Shown in pieces: positions 50,401 through 61,465 of a stretch of DNA of 64,000 nt. Location: positions 33,656 to 97,655 of the forward strand of contig CAIVJE010000123.1 in NCBI GenBank assembly GCA_903906135.1, written 5' to 3'. The notes under the pieces were generated by a model. It was not told where the DNA came from, searched no databases, and saw nothing but the letters and a program-made list of their open reading frames with translations. This stretch comes from an uncultured Verrucomicrobiota bacterium (GTDB taxonomy: Bacteria > Verrucomicrobiota > Verrucomicrobiia > Opitutales > Opitutaceae). Position 1 is the stretch's first letter, and each line of letters opens with the position of its first letter. The translations under genes were made by a program, and so were the position numbers.

Positions 50401-50779
50401 AGATTTCAAATGGGTCATTGCCGCGGCGGCTCGGCGGCAAAAATGGATCGATCAATCGCAAAGCGTAAACCTCTGGCTCAAAGCTCCTGACTTAAAGGTG
50501 CTCAGCCATATGTACCGCTCCGCTTGGCATGCCGGTCTAAAAACCACCTATTATCTCCGTAGCCTCGGGGCCTCCGGCATCGAAAAAGCTACCCTCGCCG
50601 CCAAGAAAGATGTGCGCGGAGCGGCGGGTGAAACTAAGGCCGAAACCGCCACCCGCGATGCCGAAGCCTTAAATAATATCGCCACGCCTGCGCCCAAGAA
50701 ATCTTTCACCGCTGAAGAGAAAAAAACGTGCTCGATTGAAGCCATGAAGAATGGCGAAGAGTGCGAAGCTTGTCAGTGA
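47471..50779 (+). CDS. nrdA: ribonucleoside-diphosphate reductase alpha subunit with extended ATP-cone N-terminus
   Basis: RRFCSSTPTLFNSGT...SSCYLYYVDDS, SSNLCTEI, TTYYLRS, C-terminal ECEACQ; ATP-cone-like segments in the first ~350 aa. Confidence 0.95.
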   Translation: MHTPSIAQDLALKKLTVAPKDQKPNYNWRDILRDELVPVPEVQVLCPHGEERFDLSEVADTVGRSLANLLQAKGEQDIFNEKNQRFVADVTREVASHLTKKALERGPIRVSLHDLYVLIEKTLVDNNAHDVAKSLLLKRASKLNISRETHGVSVRLIRRNHQVVPWNEGKIEIAIRKAFLSLQKDPSPATAITRAITERALQVKQAFLHIEEVQDMVQEELMKSGHYKVAEDYILYRAARATNRLAEPVAETSPETPPAQQNSMVVVARADGTTFLWDGLDLKKRIEFASIGLELCLTSDQIEAELRRALFDNIALGDLNNTIILNAKTLIEKDADFAKFAGRIQLSYIYEEVLGWDIVRDGIGALKKFHQQAFAAYIDRGIAIKRLTPRLKEYDLSKISAALDPTADLELDFLGVQTIYDRYLIIDKTGKRSKRLETPQFFWMRVSMGLFLEEKKRTREDWAIRLYELYKSRRFCSSTPTLFNSGTLHSQLSSCYLYYVDDSLESIMYRGIAENAQLSKWAGGLGGSWTSVRGTGAHIAGTNGESQGVIPFLKLHNDQLVAVNQGGKRKGSGCAYLESWHNDIFEFLELRRNTGDDRRRTHDMNTANWIPDLFMKRMEARGTWTLFRSNETPDLHHLYGRKFEEAYLRYEKLGEEGKIQAHKIEALELWKKMLSMLFETGHPWITFKDPCNVRSPQDHCGVIHSSNLCTEITLNTSNDETAVCNLGSVILDSHLKADGSLDHEKLRDTIRVAVRALDNVIDINFYPTAAAKTSNQRHRPIGLGVMGLANSLYMKGVPFASEAAVEFNDEFMEAISHYAYEASADLAAERGAYSTYKGSKWERGLLPQDTIDLLEQERGVPIQVPRGGKMDWSALRTKIAAQGMRNSNVLAIAPTATISNITNTSPCIEPTYKNLYVKSNLSGEFVVLNPFLVRDLKSRGLWNQEMSDALKYFDGELKDIEAIPADLKEKYLTAFGVDFKWVIAAAARRQKWIDQSQSVNLWLKAPDLKVLSHMYRSAWHAGLKTTYYLRSLGASGIEKATLAAKKDVRGAAGETKAETATRDAEALNNIATPAPKKSFTAEEKKTCSIEAMKNGEECEACQ

Positions 50780-50824
50780 TCCGCCTCGCCGCGACTAGCC
50801 TTAAAGCTAGATCGCTTTTGACCA

Positions 50825-50858
50825 AAATCACTCCTGGAAAAACTTACGGGAGTGATTT
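50825..50858 (+). terminator. 10-bp hairpin downstream of nrdA, likely transcript end
   Basis: AAATCACTCC (50825-50834) / GGAGTGATTT (50849-50858), 14-nt loop, only a short T tract. Confidence 0.5.
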
Positions 50859-50933
50859 CATCAGTAGCGTGTACACCCTCACCCCTGCCATCGAGCTCGC
50901 TCGCTTCTTGAGTCCCCGCCTCTTGCGTTTGCG

Positions 50934-52133
50934 GTGATGAGTTTCCCTTCTTCAGACCCTGCGGCCTCTCTCGCACCGGGCGGGAATTTTGCGATAAAGA
51001 AGGCTCCGTCTCGTAGCCCAGACCCAGCTGAGAATAATAGCCGGCGGGATTTCATCCTTCGCGCCGCCGCCCTGGGCCTCACGGGAGCTACGGGTCTGGC
51101 CGCCGAGACAGCGGCACTAACTCCGGCCCGCCCAAAGCCGCCTATATTATTTCACGCTGGGCACCAGCACGACCACTCAGCCGATACCTTGAAGGCGTTA
51201 GCCGCGTTTGGCGTTAACCATATTTGTAGCGGCCATCTCGAAGCCAAGATGGATGCTTGGTCCATCGACGCCCTGACCCGTCTGCGCCGCCATGTTGAGT
51301 CATTCGGGATCAAATTGGACACCGTGCCCCTGCCGCTCAGCTCGCGGGAAATCTCCAAAGCCGAGCTGCCGGAAATTCTACTGGCAAAGGATCCGGAGCG
51401 GGAGCGGGCGATTGATGATATTTGTACCATGATCCGCCATGCTGGGGCGGCGGGCATCCCAATGGTAAAATACAATCTGACCTTTATCGGGGTGGTCCGA
51501 ACCGATCGGACCATTGGCCGCGGCGGCGCCAGCCGCAGCTCCTTTGACTACGCCGCAGCCAAACAAGATCAGCCACTCACTGTGGCCGGTCCCATCAGCG
51601 AGGCGATCTACTGGGATCGGATTGAATATTTTCTTAAACGCGTCGTGCCCGTCGCCGAAGAAGCTCGGGTGAAAATCGCGCTGCACCCCCAAGATCCCGC
51701 CATGCCAGCCACTGGCTGGCGCAGCGTGCATACCGTGCTCGGCTCCGTGGCGGGCCTGCAGCGTTTTGTTGAAACCGTCCCCAGCGCTTACCATGGGCTC
51801 AATTTCTGCCAAGGTTCCATTGCGGAAATGCTCACCCACCCACGCGAACAGATTGATGACGTCATTCGCTACTTTGGCCAACGGGGGAAAATATTTAATG
51901 TTCACTTTCGTAATATTCGCGGCGGCTATCTCAAATTCCAGGAAACCTTCCCCGATGAGGGTGATATGGACATGCCTCGCGCGCTGCGGACTTACCGTGA
52001 AGTGGGCTATACCGGGATGATCATGCCTGATCACGTTCCCCAAATCGCAGGCGATCCCCAAGGCCACAAGGCCTTCGCCTTCTGCTTTGGTTACATCCAA
52101 GCCTTACTGCAACAGCTCCACACCGAGGCCTAA
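50934..52133 (+). CDS. Tat-exported TIM-barrel protein resembling mannonate dehydratase (UxuA-like)
   Basis: Tat-type NNSRRDFILRAAALGLTGATGLAAE; IALHPQDPAMP, GLNFCQGSIAEM, IFNVHFRNIRGG..FQETFPDEGDMDMPRALRTYREVGYTGMIMPDHVP. Confidence 0.78.
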   Translation: MMSFPSSDPAASLAPGGNFAIKKAPSRSPDPAENNSRRDFILRAAALGLTGATGLAAETAALTPARPKPPILFHAGHQHDHSADTLKALAAFGVNHICSGHLEAKMDAWSIDALTRLRRHVESFGIKLDTVPLPLSSREISKAELPEILLAKDPERERAIDDICTMIRHAGAAGIPMVKYNLTFIGVVRTDRTIGRGGASRSSFDYAAAKQDQPLTVAGPISEAIYWDRIEYFLKRVVPVAEEARVKIALHPQDPAMPATGWRSVHTVLGSVAGLQRFVETVPSAYHGLNFCQGSIAEMLTHPREQIDDVIRYFGQRGKIFNVHFRNIRGGYLKFQETFPDEGDMDMPRALRTYREVGYTGMIMPDHVPQIAGDPQGHKAFAFCFGYIQALLQQLHTEA

Positions 52134-52184
52134 GGGCTCTTGGATGTTTGCAACTAGCCGGATTGCTGCTCACTTAAAATTTAT

Positions 52185-53267
52185 ATGTCTGAGCAACCGC
52201 AGCCCTCGGTCCCGCCTGCCCAGTCGGCGATTCCGCATCAGCGGCGCCCGCGCTATGCCGGGAAAAATCCTCGCCGCTTCGAAGATAAATACAAAGAGCT
52301 CAACCCCGAGCGTTATCGCGCCGACGTAGCTAAAGTGCTGGCAGCCGGCAAAACCCCCGCCGGTAGCCACCGACCAATTATGGTCGCCGAAATTCTTGAG
52401 GCACTAGCCCTCCAGCCAGGTGAGATCGCCGTGGATTGCACCCTCGGCTTTGGTGGTCACGCCCGCGAATTAATGGCCGGCCTTGCCCCCAACGGGCGAC
52501 TCATCGGCCTTGATGTTGATCCAGTAGAACATGCCAAAACGACGGCCCGCCTCCGTGCCGCTGGCTTCGGCGAAGATATTTTTACGGCCGTCCGCTCAAA
52601 TTTTGCCGGCCTACCCAAAGTGCTGGCGAACCTCGGGCTAGGTGGAGTCGATGCGATCCTTGCTGATCTCGGCGTGTCCTCCATGCAACTCGACGATCCA
52701 ACCCGCGGGTTCACATTTAAAATCGACAGCCCGCTCGACCTCCGCCTGAACCCATCGCGCCCACCTTCCGCCGCTGACTGGCTCGCCCGAGTGACTGAAA
52801 CGAAACTGGCGGCCGCCTTCACTGAACATGCAGATGAGCCCCACGCTGAGTTATTCGCCCGTGAGCTCATCGTCCGCCGCACGCGCACCCCATTCATCCG
52901 CACGCGGCAGCTGGCTGACGCTATTCGAGAGATTTTATTGCAGGCTAAACCGAGCCATGACCAAGCAACCGACGACGATAGTGTGCGCCGCGTCTTTCAA
53001 GCTCTGCGCATCGCCGTAAATGACGAATTCGGCGTGCTTGATCTATTTTTGCGCCACCTGCCCGCTTGCCTTAACCCCAACGGTCGCGTGGCGATCCTCA
53101 CCTTTCATTCCGGGGAAGATCGGCGGGTAAAACAGGCTTTCCGCGACGGCGTCCGCGCGGGCATTTTCACCTCCACCAACGAAGAGGTCATCCGAGCGGG
53201 CCCCGCGGAACGCCGAGCAAATCCACGGAGCACCGCGGCAAAATTGCGTTGGGCCATTCGTGCTTAA
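52185..53267 (+). CDS. rsmH: 16S rRNA (cytosine(1402)-N(4))-methyltransferase
   Basis: DCTLGFGGHARELM, ADLGVSSMQLDDPTRGFTF, ILTFHSGEDRRVKQAF. Confidence 0.95.
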   Translation: MSEQPQPSVPPAQSAIPHQRRPRYAGKNPRRFEDKYKELNPERYRADVAKVLAAGKTPAGSHRPIMVAEILEALALQPGEIAVDCTLGFGGHARELMAGLAPNGRLIGLDVDPVEHAKTTARLRAAGFGEDIFTAVRSNFAGLPKVLANLGLGGVDAILADLGVSSMQLDDPTRGFTFKIDSPLDLRLNPSRPPSAADWLARVTETKLAAAFTEHADEPHAELFARELIVRRTRTPFIRTRQLADAIREILLQAKPSHDQATDDDSVRRVFQALRIAVNDEFGVLDLFLRHLPACLNPNGRVAILTFHSGEDRRVKQAFRDGVRAGIFTSTNEEVIRAGPAERRANPRSTAAKLRWAIRA

Positions 53268-53354
53268 CAACTGGCCAAGTTACTAATCATCTGACCATGC
53301 CGCTTGCGGTCTGGACCAACCTTCGGTCAAACTGCCCCCTCGCCCTTTGACTGT

Positions 53355-54041
53355 ATGAAAATTAAATCCGCCCTTTTTGCCACCAGCGCCCCTAGCCTCG
53401 CCACCTGCCCCCGCGCCGTACTGCCCGAATTTGCCTTTATCGGTCGCTCCAACGTCGGAAAATCTTCCCTGCTTAACTTACTCGCCGAGAAAAAAGATCT
53501 CGCCCTCGTCTCCGATTTACCGGGCAAAACGAAGCTGATTAATTTTTTCACGATCAATAACACGTGGAGTCTCGTGGACCTCCCCGGCTACGGCTACGCC
53601 AAGGTTTCCAAAACTGATCGCATTGAATTCAACACCGCCGTGCGCGATTATCTCAGCCAGCGCCCCACGCTGCAGCGGGTGTTTGCCCTGATCGACTCGC
53701 GCCTCCCCCCGCAAGAAATGGATCTCAAATTTGTGCATTGGCTCGGCACCAATGAAATTCCCTTCGCGCTTGTGTTTACCAAAGTCGACAAACAAGCCGC
53801 TCAGCATACGCGCAATGCCATCGATAAATTCAAGCAAGCCATGGCTAAATCGACCGACGCGCAGCCGCCGATCTTCGCCACCTCCACGACCACCAAAACG
53901 GGGCGCTCAGAACTGCTGGCCTTCATTGACCAATCTTTGACCACGCACAAACAGACTAATCCTTTCACGGCGCCGCGCATGATGAGCGAAACTAGCCGTG
54001 AAACAGTCGTGGATCCAGAAGACGGTGATGAGCTAGAGTAA
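53355..54041 (+). CDS. YihA/YsxC family ribosome-biogenesis GTPase
   Basis: FIGRSNVGKSSLLNLL, DLPGYGYAKV, FTKVDK. Confidence 0.94.
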   Translation: MKIKSALFATSAPSLATCPRAVLPEFAFIGRSNVGKSSLLNLLAEKKDLALVSDLPGKTKLINFFTINNTWSLVDLPGYGYAKVSKTDRIEFNTAVRDYLSQRPTLQRVFALIDSRLPPQEMDLKFVHWLGTNEIPFALVFTKVDKQAAQHTRNAIDKFKQAMAKSTDAQPPIFATSTTTKTGRSELLAFIDQSLTTHKQTNPFTAPRMMSETSRETVVDPEDGDELE

Positions 54042-54098
54042 AAGGCCAGCGGCTTGCTGATGCCCTCGACTCACTAGCGAGCACCCGTCGTTAACCCA

Positions 54099-55640
54099 TC
54101 AGAGTAAATCGGCCGCCAGCTCAGCCAACTTTGAGCGCTCGCCTTTGGTCAATTTCACATGAGCCGCCAGCGCCAGACCTTTCATGCGGTTATGGCAGTA
54201 GACGAGCCCATTGCTGCGTGAATCAACGTACGGATTGTCGATTTGCGCAGGATCCCCAATCAGTACGAGCTTCGAACTTTCCGAAATACGCGTGATCACG
54301 GTCTTGACCTCATGCGGCGTCAATTGCTGCGCCTCATCCAAAATAAAGAAGCGCCGAGCAATGGAACGCCCCCGGATAAAGCAGAGGGCCTCGATCTCCA
54401 CTACCCCGCTGCTAATAAGCCGCTCGTAAGGCTTAATTGCCGGCGGACCATGATGACCACCAGAACCACCGCCGTGGGTCGGTTGCGGCTGCGACATCAT
54501 CGCCATCACCTCGTCATTTTTCTGTTTCTTTTTCTTGCCGGCTTTTTTTTGCGCGAACTGCGGTTCTTTCGCTGGCTTCGCGGGAATCAACACTTCCAAA
54601 GCATCGTGATAGGGCTGCAGCCAGGGCTTCATTTTTTCCTCCAAGGTGCCGGGCAAGAATCCGATATCCTTGCCGAGCGAGATGACGGGCCGCGAAATGG
54701 ACAGCCCATCATAGCGCGATTTTTCATCGGTAGTCTGAAAAAGTGCGCAAGCGGTGGAAAGCAAAGTTTTGCCGGTGCCGGCCTTCCCGTAGCATGTCAC
54801 CAAGGAAATAGTTTCATCCATGAGCGCATCGACAAAAAATTGCTGCTCCAGATTGCGCGGGCGAATGGGGATTCCGCCCGGGGCTTTCACGAAATCAGGC
54901 AGGTGCAAGCGCCGCACTAAATTATTGCCATAATAACGACCGGGCATCGTCTTGCCCTCCGGGGTCATGAGCAGCACGTATTCGTTAAGATAAAGTTTCG
55001 CCCCGATTTCGGCGGACAGCGCTAACTCCCCTTCTGAACAAAAGCGCTGCATCTCGTACATATCTAAGGGCAGCGTTTGGTAATCCCCCTCATCCGTATC
55101 CGCGGCGGGCACCTTATCATTTAAATAATCTTCAGCCTCGAGCCCCACCGCGCGCGCCTTGAGCTGCACGTTGACATCTTTGGTTACCAAAATAGTCGGG
55201 GGTTGGTGCGTCTCTTGCACAAACAGCGCGCTGGCGATGATCCGATTATCTTTTTTGGTGAAATCTGAGAGGACCGCCCGCAAACGCTGCATCGCCGGTG
55301 AAGACCAATTATTCTCTACCAGATAACGATTGATAACGACGGAAAGAGTGCCGCCATTCGGCAACTTTACCCCCTCGTGCATCGAATGCGAATCCGGCAG
55401 GAGCTCCTGCAGAATGCGGTGCACGCGCCGGGCGTTGCGCCCCCGCTCCGTGGACTGCTCGCTCTTGATCGCATCGAGCTCCTCAAGAACCTCGACGGGA
55501 ATCGCCAGGTTATTGTCCTCGAATTTGTAGATCGATTGGGGATCGTGCAGCAATACGTTCGTGTCCAGAACGTAGGTTTTCGTTCTTACCTTAACCGGAT
55601 GCTGCGGTGAGTGGGATACCGCAATTGTAGGGTTTTCCAT
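54099..55640 (-). CDS. PhoH family protein with N-terminal PIN domain
   Basis: KTYVLDTNVLLHDP (PIN), CYGKAGTGKTLLS, FFILDEAQQLTPHEVKTVITRI. Confidence 0.94.
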   Translation of the reverse strand: MENPTIAVSHSPQHPVKVRTKTYVLDTNVLLHDPQSIYKFEDNNLAIPVEVLEELDAIKSEQSTERGRNARRVHRILQELLPDSHSMHEGVKLPNGGTLSVVINRYLVENNWSSPAMQRLRAVLSDFTKKDNRIIASALFVQETHQPPTILVTKDVNVQLKARAVGLEAEDYLNDKVPAADTDEGDYQTLPLDMYEMQRFCSEGELALSAEIGAKLYLNEYVLLMTPEGKTMPGRYYGNNLVRRLHLPDFVKAPGGIPIRPRNLEQQFFVDALMDETISLVTCYGKAGTGKTLLSTACALFQTTDEKSRYDGLSISRPVISLGKDIGFLPGTLEEKMKPWLQPYHDALEVLIPAKPAKEPQFAQKKAGKKKKQKNDEVMAMMSQPQPTHGGGSGGHHGPPAIKPYERLISSGVVEIEALCFIRGRSIARRFFILDEAQQLTPHEVKTVITRISESSKLVLIGDPAQIDNPYVDSRSNGLVYCHNRMKGLALAAHVKLTKGERSKLAELAADLL

Positions 55641-55733
55641 CGCGTGGATGACTGGTAAGCAACCAATGCATCCGCTGTTTCGCGTTGTAAATACCGGAAT
55701 TATAATTCCATGAAAATTCTAGGTGACGGAACC

Positions 55734-56042
55734 CTAGCCCCGCGACCCCTCAGGTAATTTTTTAGGCTTGGGCGGTGGCCCCCAGCGGTGAAACAAATGT
55801 TCGGCTAAATTCAAAAAGCTTACCCGCCGTAAACCAACCAGGTTGAGGTCACGCCAACGCGGCACATGCGGGCTGCGCTCAACAAAATAATCCCACAGCT
55901 CGCGTTCTAATTCATGCGTCAAGACCCCCGGGGGCTCCGCCCGCCGCCCACTTTCTGTGATCTTCATTTGCCAGTGACGGCGCTCATCAACCTGAGCTTC
56001 GAGATAATCAAAAACGGCCTGTTCATAACGATTTAGACTCAT
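55734..56042 (-). CDS. hypothetical protein (102 aa)
   Basis: Clean intergenic ORF with no strong competitor; basic Pro-rich C-terminus. Confidence 0.6.
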   Translation of the reverse strand: MSLNRYEQAVFDYLEAQVDERRHWQMKITESGRRAEPPGVLTHELERELWDYFVERSPHVPRWRDLNLVGLRRVSFLNLAEHLFHRWGPPPKPKKLPEGSRG

Positions 56043-56099
56043 GGTGCGTAATGGTGAGCCCCAAGGGCGGCATTGCTTTTGAACATTCCTCTGCTAGTG

Positions 56100-56945
56100 A
56101 TGTCGACACTCATTCAACCCGAATCTCCTATGTGGCAAAAACTCAAAGAACAAATTCCGGCGATCATTTTGACCGCCGCGCTCGTTATCGGCTCAGCTTT
56201 CTGGCTCTATCAGAAAACAGTCAGTGAACTTGCCGCTAAACAGCAGACTGAAATCAACCGACTCCGCACAGAGACGAATGCTGAGCTCAAGGCCTCCGCC
56301 GAAGAGACCCGCCGGCACATTGAATCGGTTAACCAGCTCTTGAAGGACGCGATCGCCAAGCGCCAAGCCGATGCCCTGATGACGGATGAGGAATTCGCCA
56401 AAATCAACGCCGAGAAGGTTAACCAACTCGCCGAAGCCATCGCCCAAAAAATTCAGCCTAACAGCCCACTGCCTAAGACCCCAGAGGAAGCCGAGAAGCT
56501 GCAAAACGAGCAGGTGGATAAAGTTTCTAGCCGCATGGCAGAGAAAATCTCCCCCATCCTCGCGGAGATGTCTAAAGACCAAAATCTCACCCGCGAGGCG
56601 ATCAACGCCTATAGCCAGCGCATCTCCGCTCAAGTCGGCGGCGTGCTCACGGCCGAAATGTCCCGCAATCAAGCGCTCAATACGCAACTGCTCACCTCGC
56701 AGGCGGTCGCGCATGATTCCATGAAACTTTCTCACGAGATCACGGCCCTCTACCTGAGCAGCTTCAAGGACCAGGGCCTCATCACCCGCCTCCTCACGCT
56801 CCCCGCCAATGTTGTCCGGGATGCGGCCAGCATGAGCATCGTGACTAGCTCTGATCGCAAGAAAATGGAAGAGCGCCTGGTCGGCGAGATGAACAATCTG
56901 GAGAAGCGCATTCAAGAGATCGAAGCGGCTTCCCCACGGAAGTAA
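56100..56945 (+). CDS. hypothetical single-TM, coiled-coil protein
   Basis: IPAIILTAALVIGSAFWLYQ TM segment followed by long charged heptad-like region; ORF open from 56073. Confidence 0.75.
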   Translation: MSTLIQPESPMWQKLKEQIPAIILTAALVIGSAFWLYQKTVSELAAKQQTEINRLRTETNAELKASAEETRRHIESVNQLLKDAIAKRQADALMTDEEFAKINAEKVNQLAEAIAQKIQPNSPLPKTPEEAEKLQNEQVDKVSSRMAEKISPILAEMSKDQNLTREAINAYSQRISAQVGGVLTAEMSRNQALNTQLLTSQAVAHDSMKLSHEITALYLSSFKDQGLITRLLTLPANVVRDAASMSIVTSSDRKKMEERLVGEMNNLEKRIQEIEAASPRK

Positions 56946-56997
56946 TAAGCAGCAGCCACCGCTTCAGGGGCATAAAATCTAGCCCCTTAGATTATCG

Positions 56998-57029
56998 GCC
57001 TCAGCGATTCTACTCGCTGAGGCTTTTTT
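56998..57029 (+). terminator. Rho-independent terminator downstream of the coiled-coil protein gene
   Basis: GCCTCAGCGA TTCTAC TCGCTGAGGC TTTTTT. Confidence 0.88.
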
Positions 57030-57124
57030 ATGATTCCTCCAGAGGCGTGTGGGTCGAGCGATGATCCTCGGGGCGAGGTAGCTCAAAATACTCCGGCTCA
57101 GCGCCGGCTCACTCCGATCTGCGC

Positions 57125-57156
57125 AAAAAAAAGGCGCGCTCCGAAGAGCGCGCCTT
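57125..57156 (-). terminator. Rho-independent terminator of groEL
   Basis: Minus strand GGCGCGCTC TTCG GAGCGCGCC TTTTTTTT. Confidence 0.92.
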
Positions 57157-57186
57157 GAGAATTTTGAGCGAGACGAGAGCAGGGAC

Positions 57187-58854
<1,668 letters not shown>

Positions 58855-58882
58855 TTAATTTTTTTAATAATCAGCGAAAGCC

Positions 58883-59179
58883 TCAGGCGATAACCCCAAG
58901 GATATCATCTTCGCGGACCAGCGTGAATTTCTGGTCATCGATTTTGACTTCGGTGCCACCGTATTTGGAGATGAGGACCTTGTCGCCGACCTTCACTTCG
59001 AAGGGCGTGACCTTGCCATTTTCATCTTTCTTGCCGGTGCCAAGGGCAATGACCTTAGCCTCCTGCGGTTTTTCTTTGGCGCTGTCCGGGATAATGATCC
59101 CGCCGCGGACTTGTTCTTTTTCCTCGATGTGCTGCACAAGCACGCGATCACCGATGGGTTTGATATTTACTTTAGCCAT
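58883..59179 (-). CDS. groES: co-chaperonin GroES
   Basis: [39 protein letters not shown]; start codon refined from ORF track. Confidence 0.97.
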   Translation of the reverse strand: MAKVNIKPIGDRVLVQHIEEKEQVRGGIIIPDSAKEKPQEAKVIALGTGKKDENGKVTPFEVKVGDKVLISKYGGTEVKIDDQKFTLVREDDILGVIA

Positions 59180-59264
59180 ATTGGTTTTGTTTCGGGGTTG
59201 AATTATCTTACTAGGATTATTGACCCCGCCCTGCGGCTCAAAGCCACGGGGCAGGGTTAAAAAA

Positions 59265-61205
59265 TTACTTCTTCTCGTCGTCGACAATCTCGACATCGGC
59301 ATCGACTACTTTGCCTTCCGATTTTTTAGCCGGCTTGGGCTCAGCGGCAGAGTCGGCCCCCGCAGCTTCAGCCGCGGGATCAGCCGCGCCGGCGGCACCG
59401 GCCGCCTGCGCCGCTTGATAGAGCTCAGCCCCAATCTTGGACAAGGACTCCAAAGAAGCCTTCATCCGCGCTGGGTCATTGCTCTCCAGCTCCTTTTTAG
59501 CCTCAGTCAGGGCTGCCTCAAATTTGCCCTTTACGTCCGCCGGGATTTTATCGCCGGCATCTTTCAGGGTCTTTTCGAGTTGATAGATAGTGGTGTCGAG
59601 TTGGTTACGGGATTCCACCGCTTCCTTACGCTTGGCGTCTTCCGCCGCGTTAAGCTCAGCTTCCTTGGTCATTTTCTCCACCTCTTCCTTCGAGAGACCC
59701 GAGGAACCCTGGATGGTGATTTTCTGCTCTTTACCTGTGCCCAGATCCTTCGCGGAAACGTGGAGAATGCCGTTGGCATCAATGTCAAATGTGACCTCGA
59801 TTTGGGGAGCCCCGCGTGGCGCCGGCGGAATGCCGTCGAGCTTGAAGGTACCCAGATTTTTATTATCCCGCGCCATCGGGCGCTCGCCCTGCAAGACGAC
59901 AATCTCAACACCTGGTTGATTATCGCTATAGGTAGAGAAGGTCTGCGTCTTTTTAGTCGGAATCGTCGTGTTGCGCGGAATCATCGCGGTGGCGATGTCG
60001 CCAGCGGTCATGATGCCCAGCGTCAGCGGCGAAACATCGAGCAGGAGCACATCGCGCACATCCCCCCTGAGGACACCCCCTTGAATCGCGGCACCGATCG
60101 CGACAACTTCGTCGGGATTGACGCCTTGATGCGGAGGCTTACCCCCGAGCGTCTTGGCAATATCCAAGACCTTCGGCATGCGCGTCATGCCACCGACGAG
60201 CACGAGCTCATCGATTTTATCCGAACTGACGCCGGAGTCCTTCAAACAATTTTTAAAGGGCTGCACGCAACGCGCAAAAAGCGCTTCGCAAATTTGCTCC
60301 ATCTTCGCCCGCGTGAGCTGGATGTTGAGATGCTTAGGGCCAGAGGCATCTGCCGTGATAAAGGGCAAATTGATGTCGTAGGTGGTCGCCGAGGAGAGCG
60401 CGATTTTTGCCTTCTCCGCTTCTTCCTTCAAGCGCTGCAACGCCATCGGATCCTTGCGGAGATCGATGCCGTTTTCTTGCTTAAAGGCATCTACGAGCCA
60501 GCTGATAATGGTATCATCCCAATTATCACCGCCGAGGTGAGTGTCGCCATTAGTGGCCTTGACCTCAAACACGCCGTCGCCGATCTCAAGGACCGACACG
60601 TCAAACGTACCGCCGCCCAAATCGAAGACCGCAATTTTTTCGTCCTTCTTTTTATCTAAACCGTAAGCGAGTGAGGCGGCCGTCGGCTCGTTGATAATGC
60701 GCAGCACGTCGAGGCCGGCAATTTTGCCAGCGTCTTTAGTCGCCTGACGCTGCGCGTCGTTGAAATAAGCGGGCACCGTAATGACAGCCTGGGTGATTTT
60801 TTCGCCCAAGTAAGATTCGGCGTCGGCCTTCAACTTGCCCAATACAAACGCGGCAATTTGCTGCGGAGCAAACTGCTCGGTTTTGTCACCGGCTTGTACC
60901 TCAATGTAAGCATCGCCATTTTTTCCTGCGACTACCTTGTAGGGTAAATTCTTCGCCTCTTCACTGACCTCAGTGAATTTACGGCCAATAAGACGCTTGG
61001 CGGAGAACACCGTGTTCTTTGGATTCGTCACCGCCTGACGCTTAGCAGCTTGGCCCACGACGCGCTCGCCAGTCTTGGTAAATGCCACAACCGAGGGTGT
61101 GGTCCGGGCGCCCTCAGCATTCGGGATAACCACGGGTTCACCACCCTCCATGATAGACATGCAGGAGTTTGTTGTGCCTAGATCGATACCTAAAATTCTG
61201 CTCAT
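59265..61205 (-). CDS. dnaK: molecular chaperone DnaK
   Basis: [46 protein letters not shown] at 61205 preceded by GGAG. Confidence 0.97.
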   Translation of the reverse strand: MSRILGIDLGTTNSCMSIMEGGEPVVIPNAEGARTTPSVVAFTKTGERVVGQAAKRQAVTNPKNTVFSAKRLIGRKFTEVSEEAKNLPYKVVAGKNGDAYIEVQAGDKTEQFAPQQIAAFVLGKLKADAESYLGEKITQAVITVPAYFNDAQRQATKDAGKIAGLDVLRIINEPTAASLAYGLDKKKDEKIAVFDLGGGTFDVSVLEIGDGVFEVKATNGDTHLGGDNWDDTIISWLVDAFKQENGIDLRKDPMALQRLKEEAEKAKIALSSATTYDINLPFITADASGPKHLNIQLTRAKMEQICEALFARCVQPFKNCLKDSGVSSDKIDELVLVGGMTRMPKVLDIAKTLGGKPPHQGVNPDEVVAIGAAIQGGVLRGDVRDVLLLDVSPLTLGIMTAGDIATAMIPRNTTIPTKKTQTFSTYSDNQPGVEIVVLQGERPMARDNKNLGTFKLDGIPPAPRGAPQIEVTFDIDANGILHVSAKDLGTGKEQKITIQGSSGLSKEEVEKMTKEAELNAAEDAKRKEAVESRNQLDTTIYQLEKTLKDAGDKIPADVKGKFEAALTEAKKELESNDPARMKASLESLSKIGAELYQAAQAAGAAGAADPAAEAAGADSAAEPKPAKKSEGKVVDADVEIVDDEKK

Positions 61206-61226
61206 GCGCATCTCCAAGCAATGCGC
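61206..61226 (-). promoter_or_regulatory. Hairpin with SD in its loop immediately 5' of the dnaK ATG (candidate RNA thermometer)
   Basis: mRNA GCGCAU-UGCUUGGAG-AUGCGC-AUG: 6-bp perfect stem, GGAG in 9-nt loop. Confidence 0.4.
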
Positions 61227-61375
61227 GTGCCTGCAGCCTTAATCTTTATTATATCTATGGATGATAGCATATTATGATTCTATGAATCTTTTTACCCATT
61301 CCTGATTAAATCGATTATGAGCCAAAAAGACACATGCCAAGCCAAGCAAATGTCCCACCATGACTCACAAGGAAT

Positions 61376-61400
61376 TCAGCATCTGCTGACTAAACTCAGC
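61376..61400. promoter_or_regulatory. Three alternating TCAGC/GCTGA half-sites in the dnaK / LON-domain gene divergent region
   Basis: TCAGC 61376-61380, GCTGA 61385-61389, TCAGC 61396-61400. Confidence 0.25.
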
Positions 61401-61465
61401 TAAGCCCAAAATTCCGGATGCAAGCCCCAGTTGAAAATTAGCCGAACTTTCCTACGCTGACTGCC

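Noticed and set aside
51378-52100. 240-aa ORF antisense to the UxuA-like gene
   Set aside because: Shadow ORF; the sense strand has a Tat signal and conserved motifs.
54243-54920. 225-aa ORF antisense to phoH-like gene
   Set aside because: Shadow ORF; low-complexity basic/Leu-rich translation.
59220-60659. 479-aa ORF antisense to dnaK
   Set aside because: Mirror ORF of a highly biased codon pattern; antisense-of-hsp70 ORFs are a known annotation artefact, and dnaK on the other strand is unambiguous.
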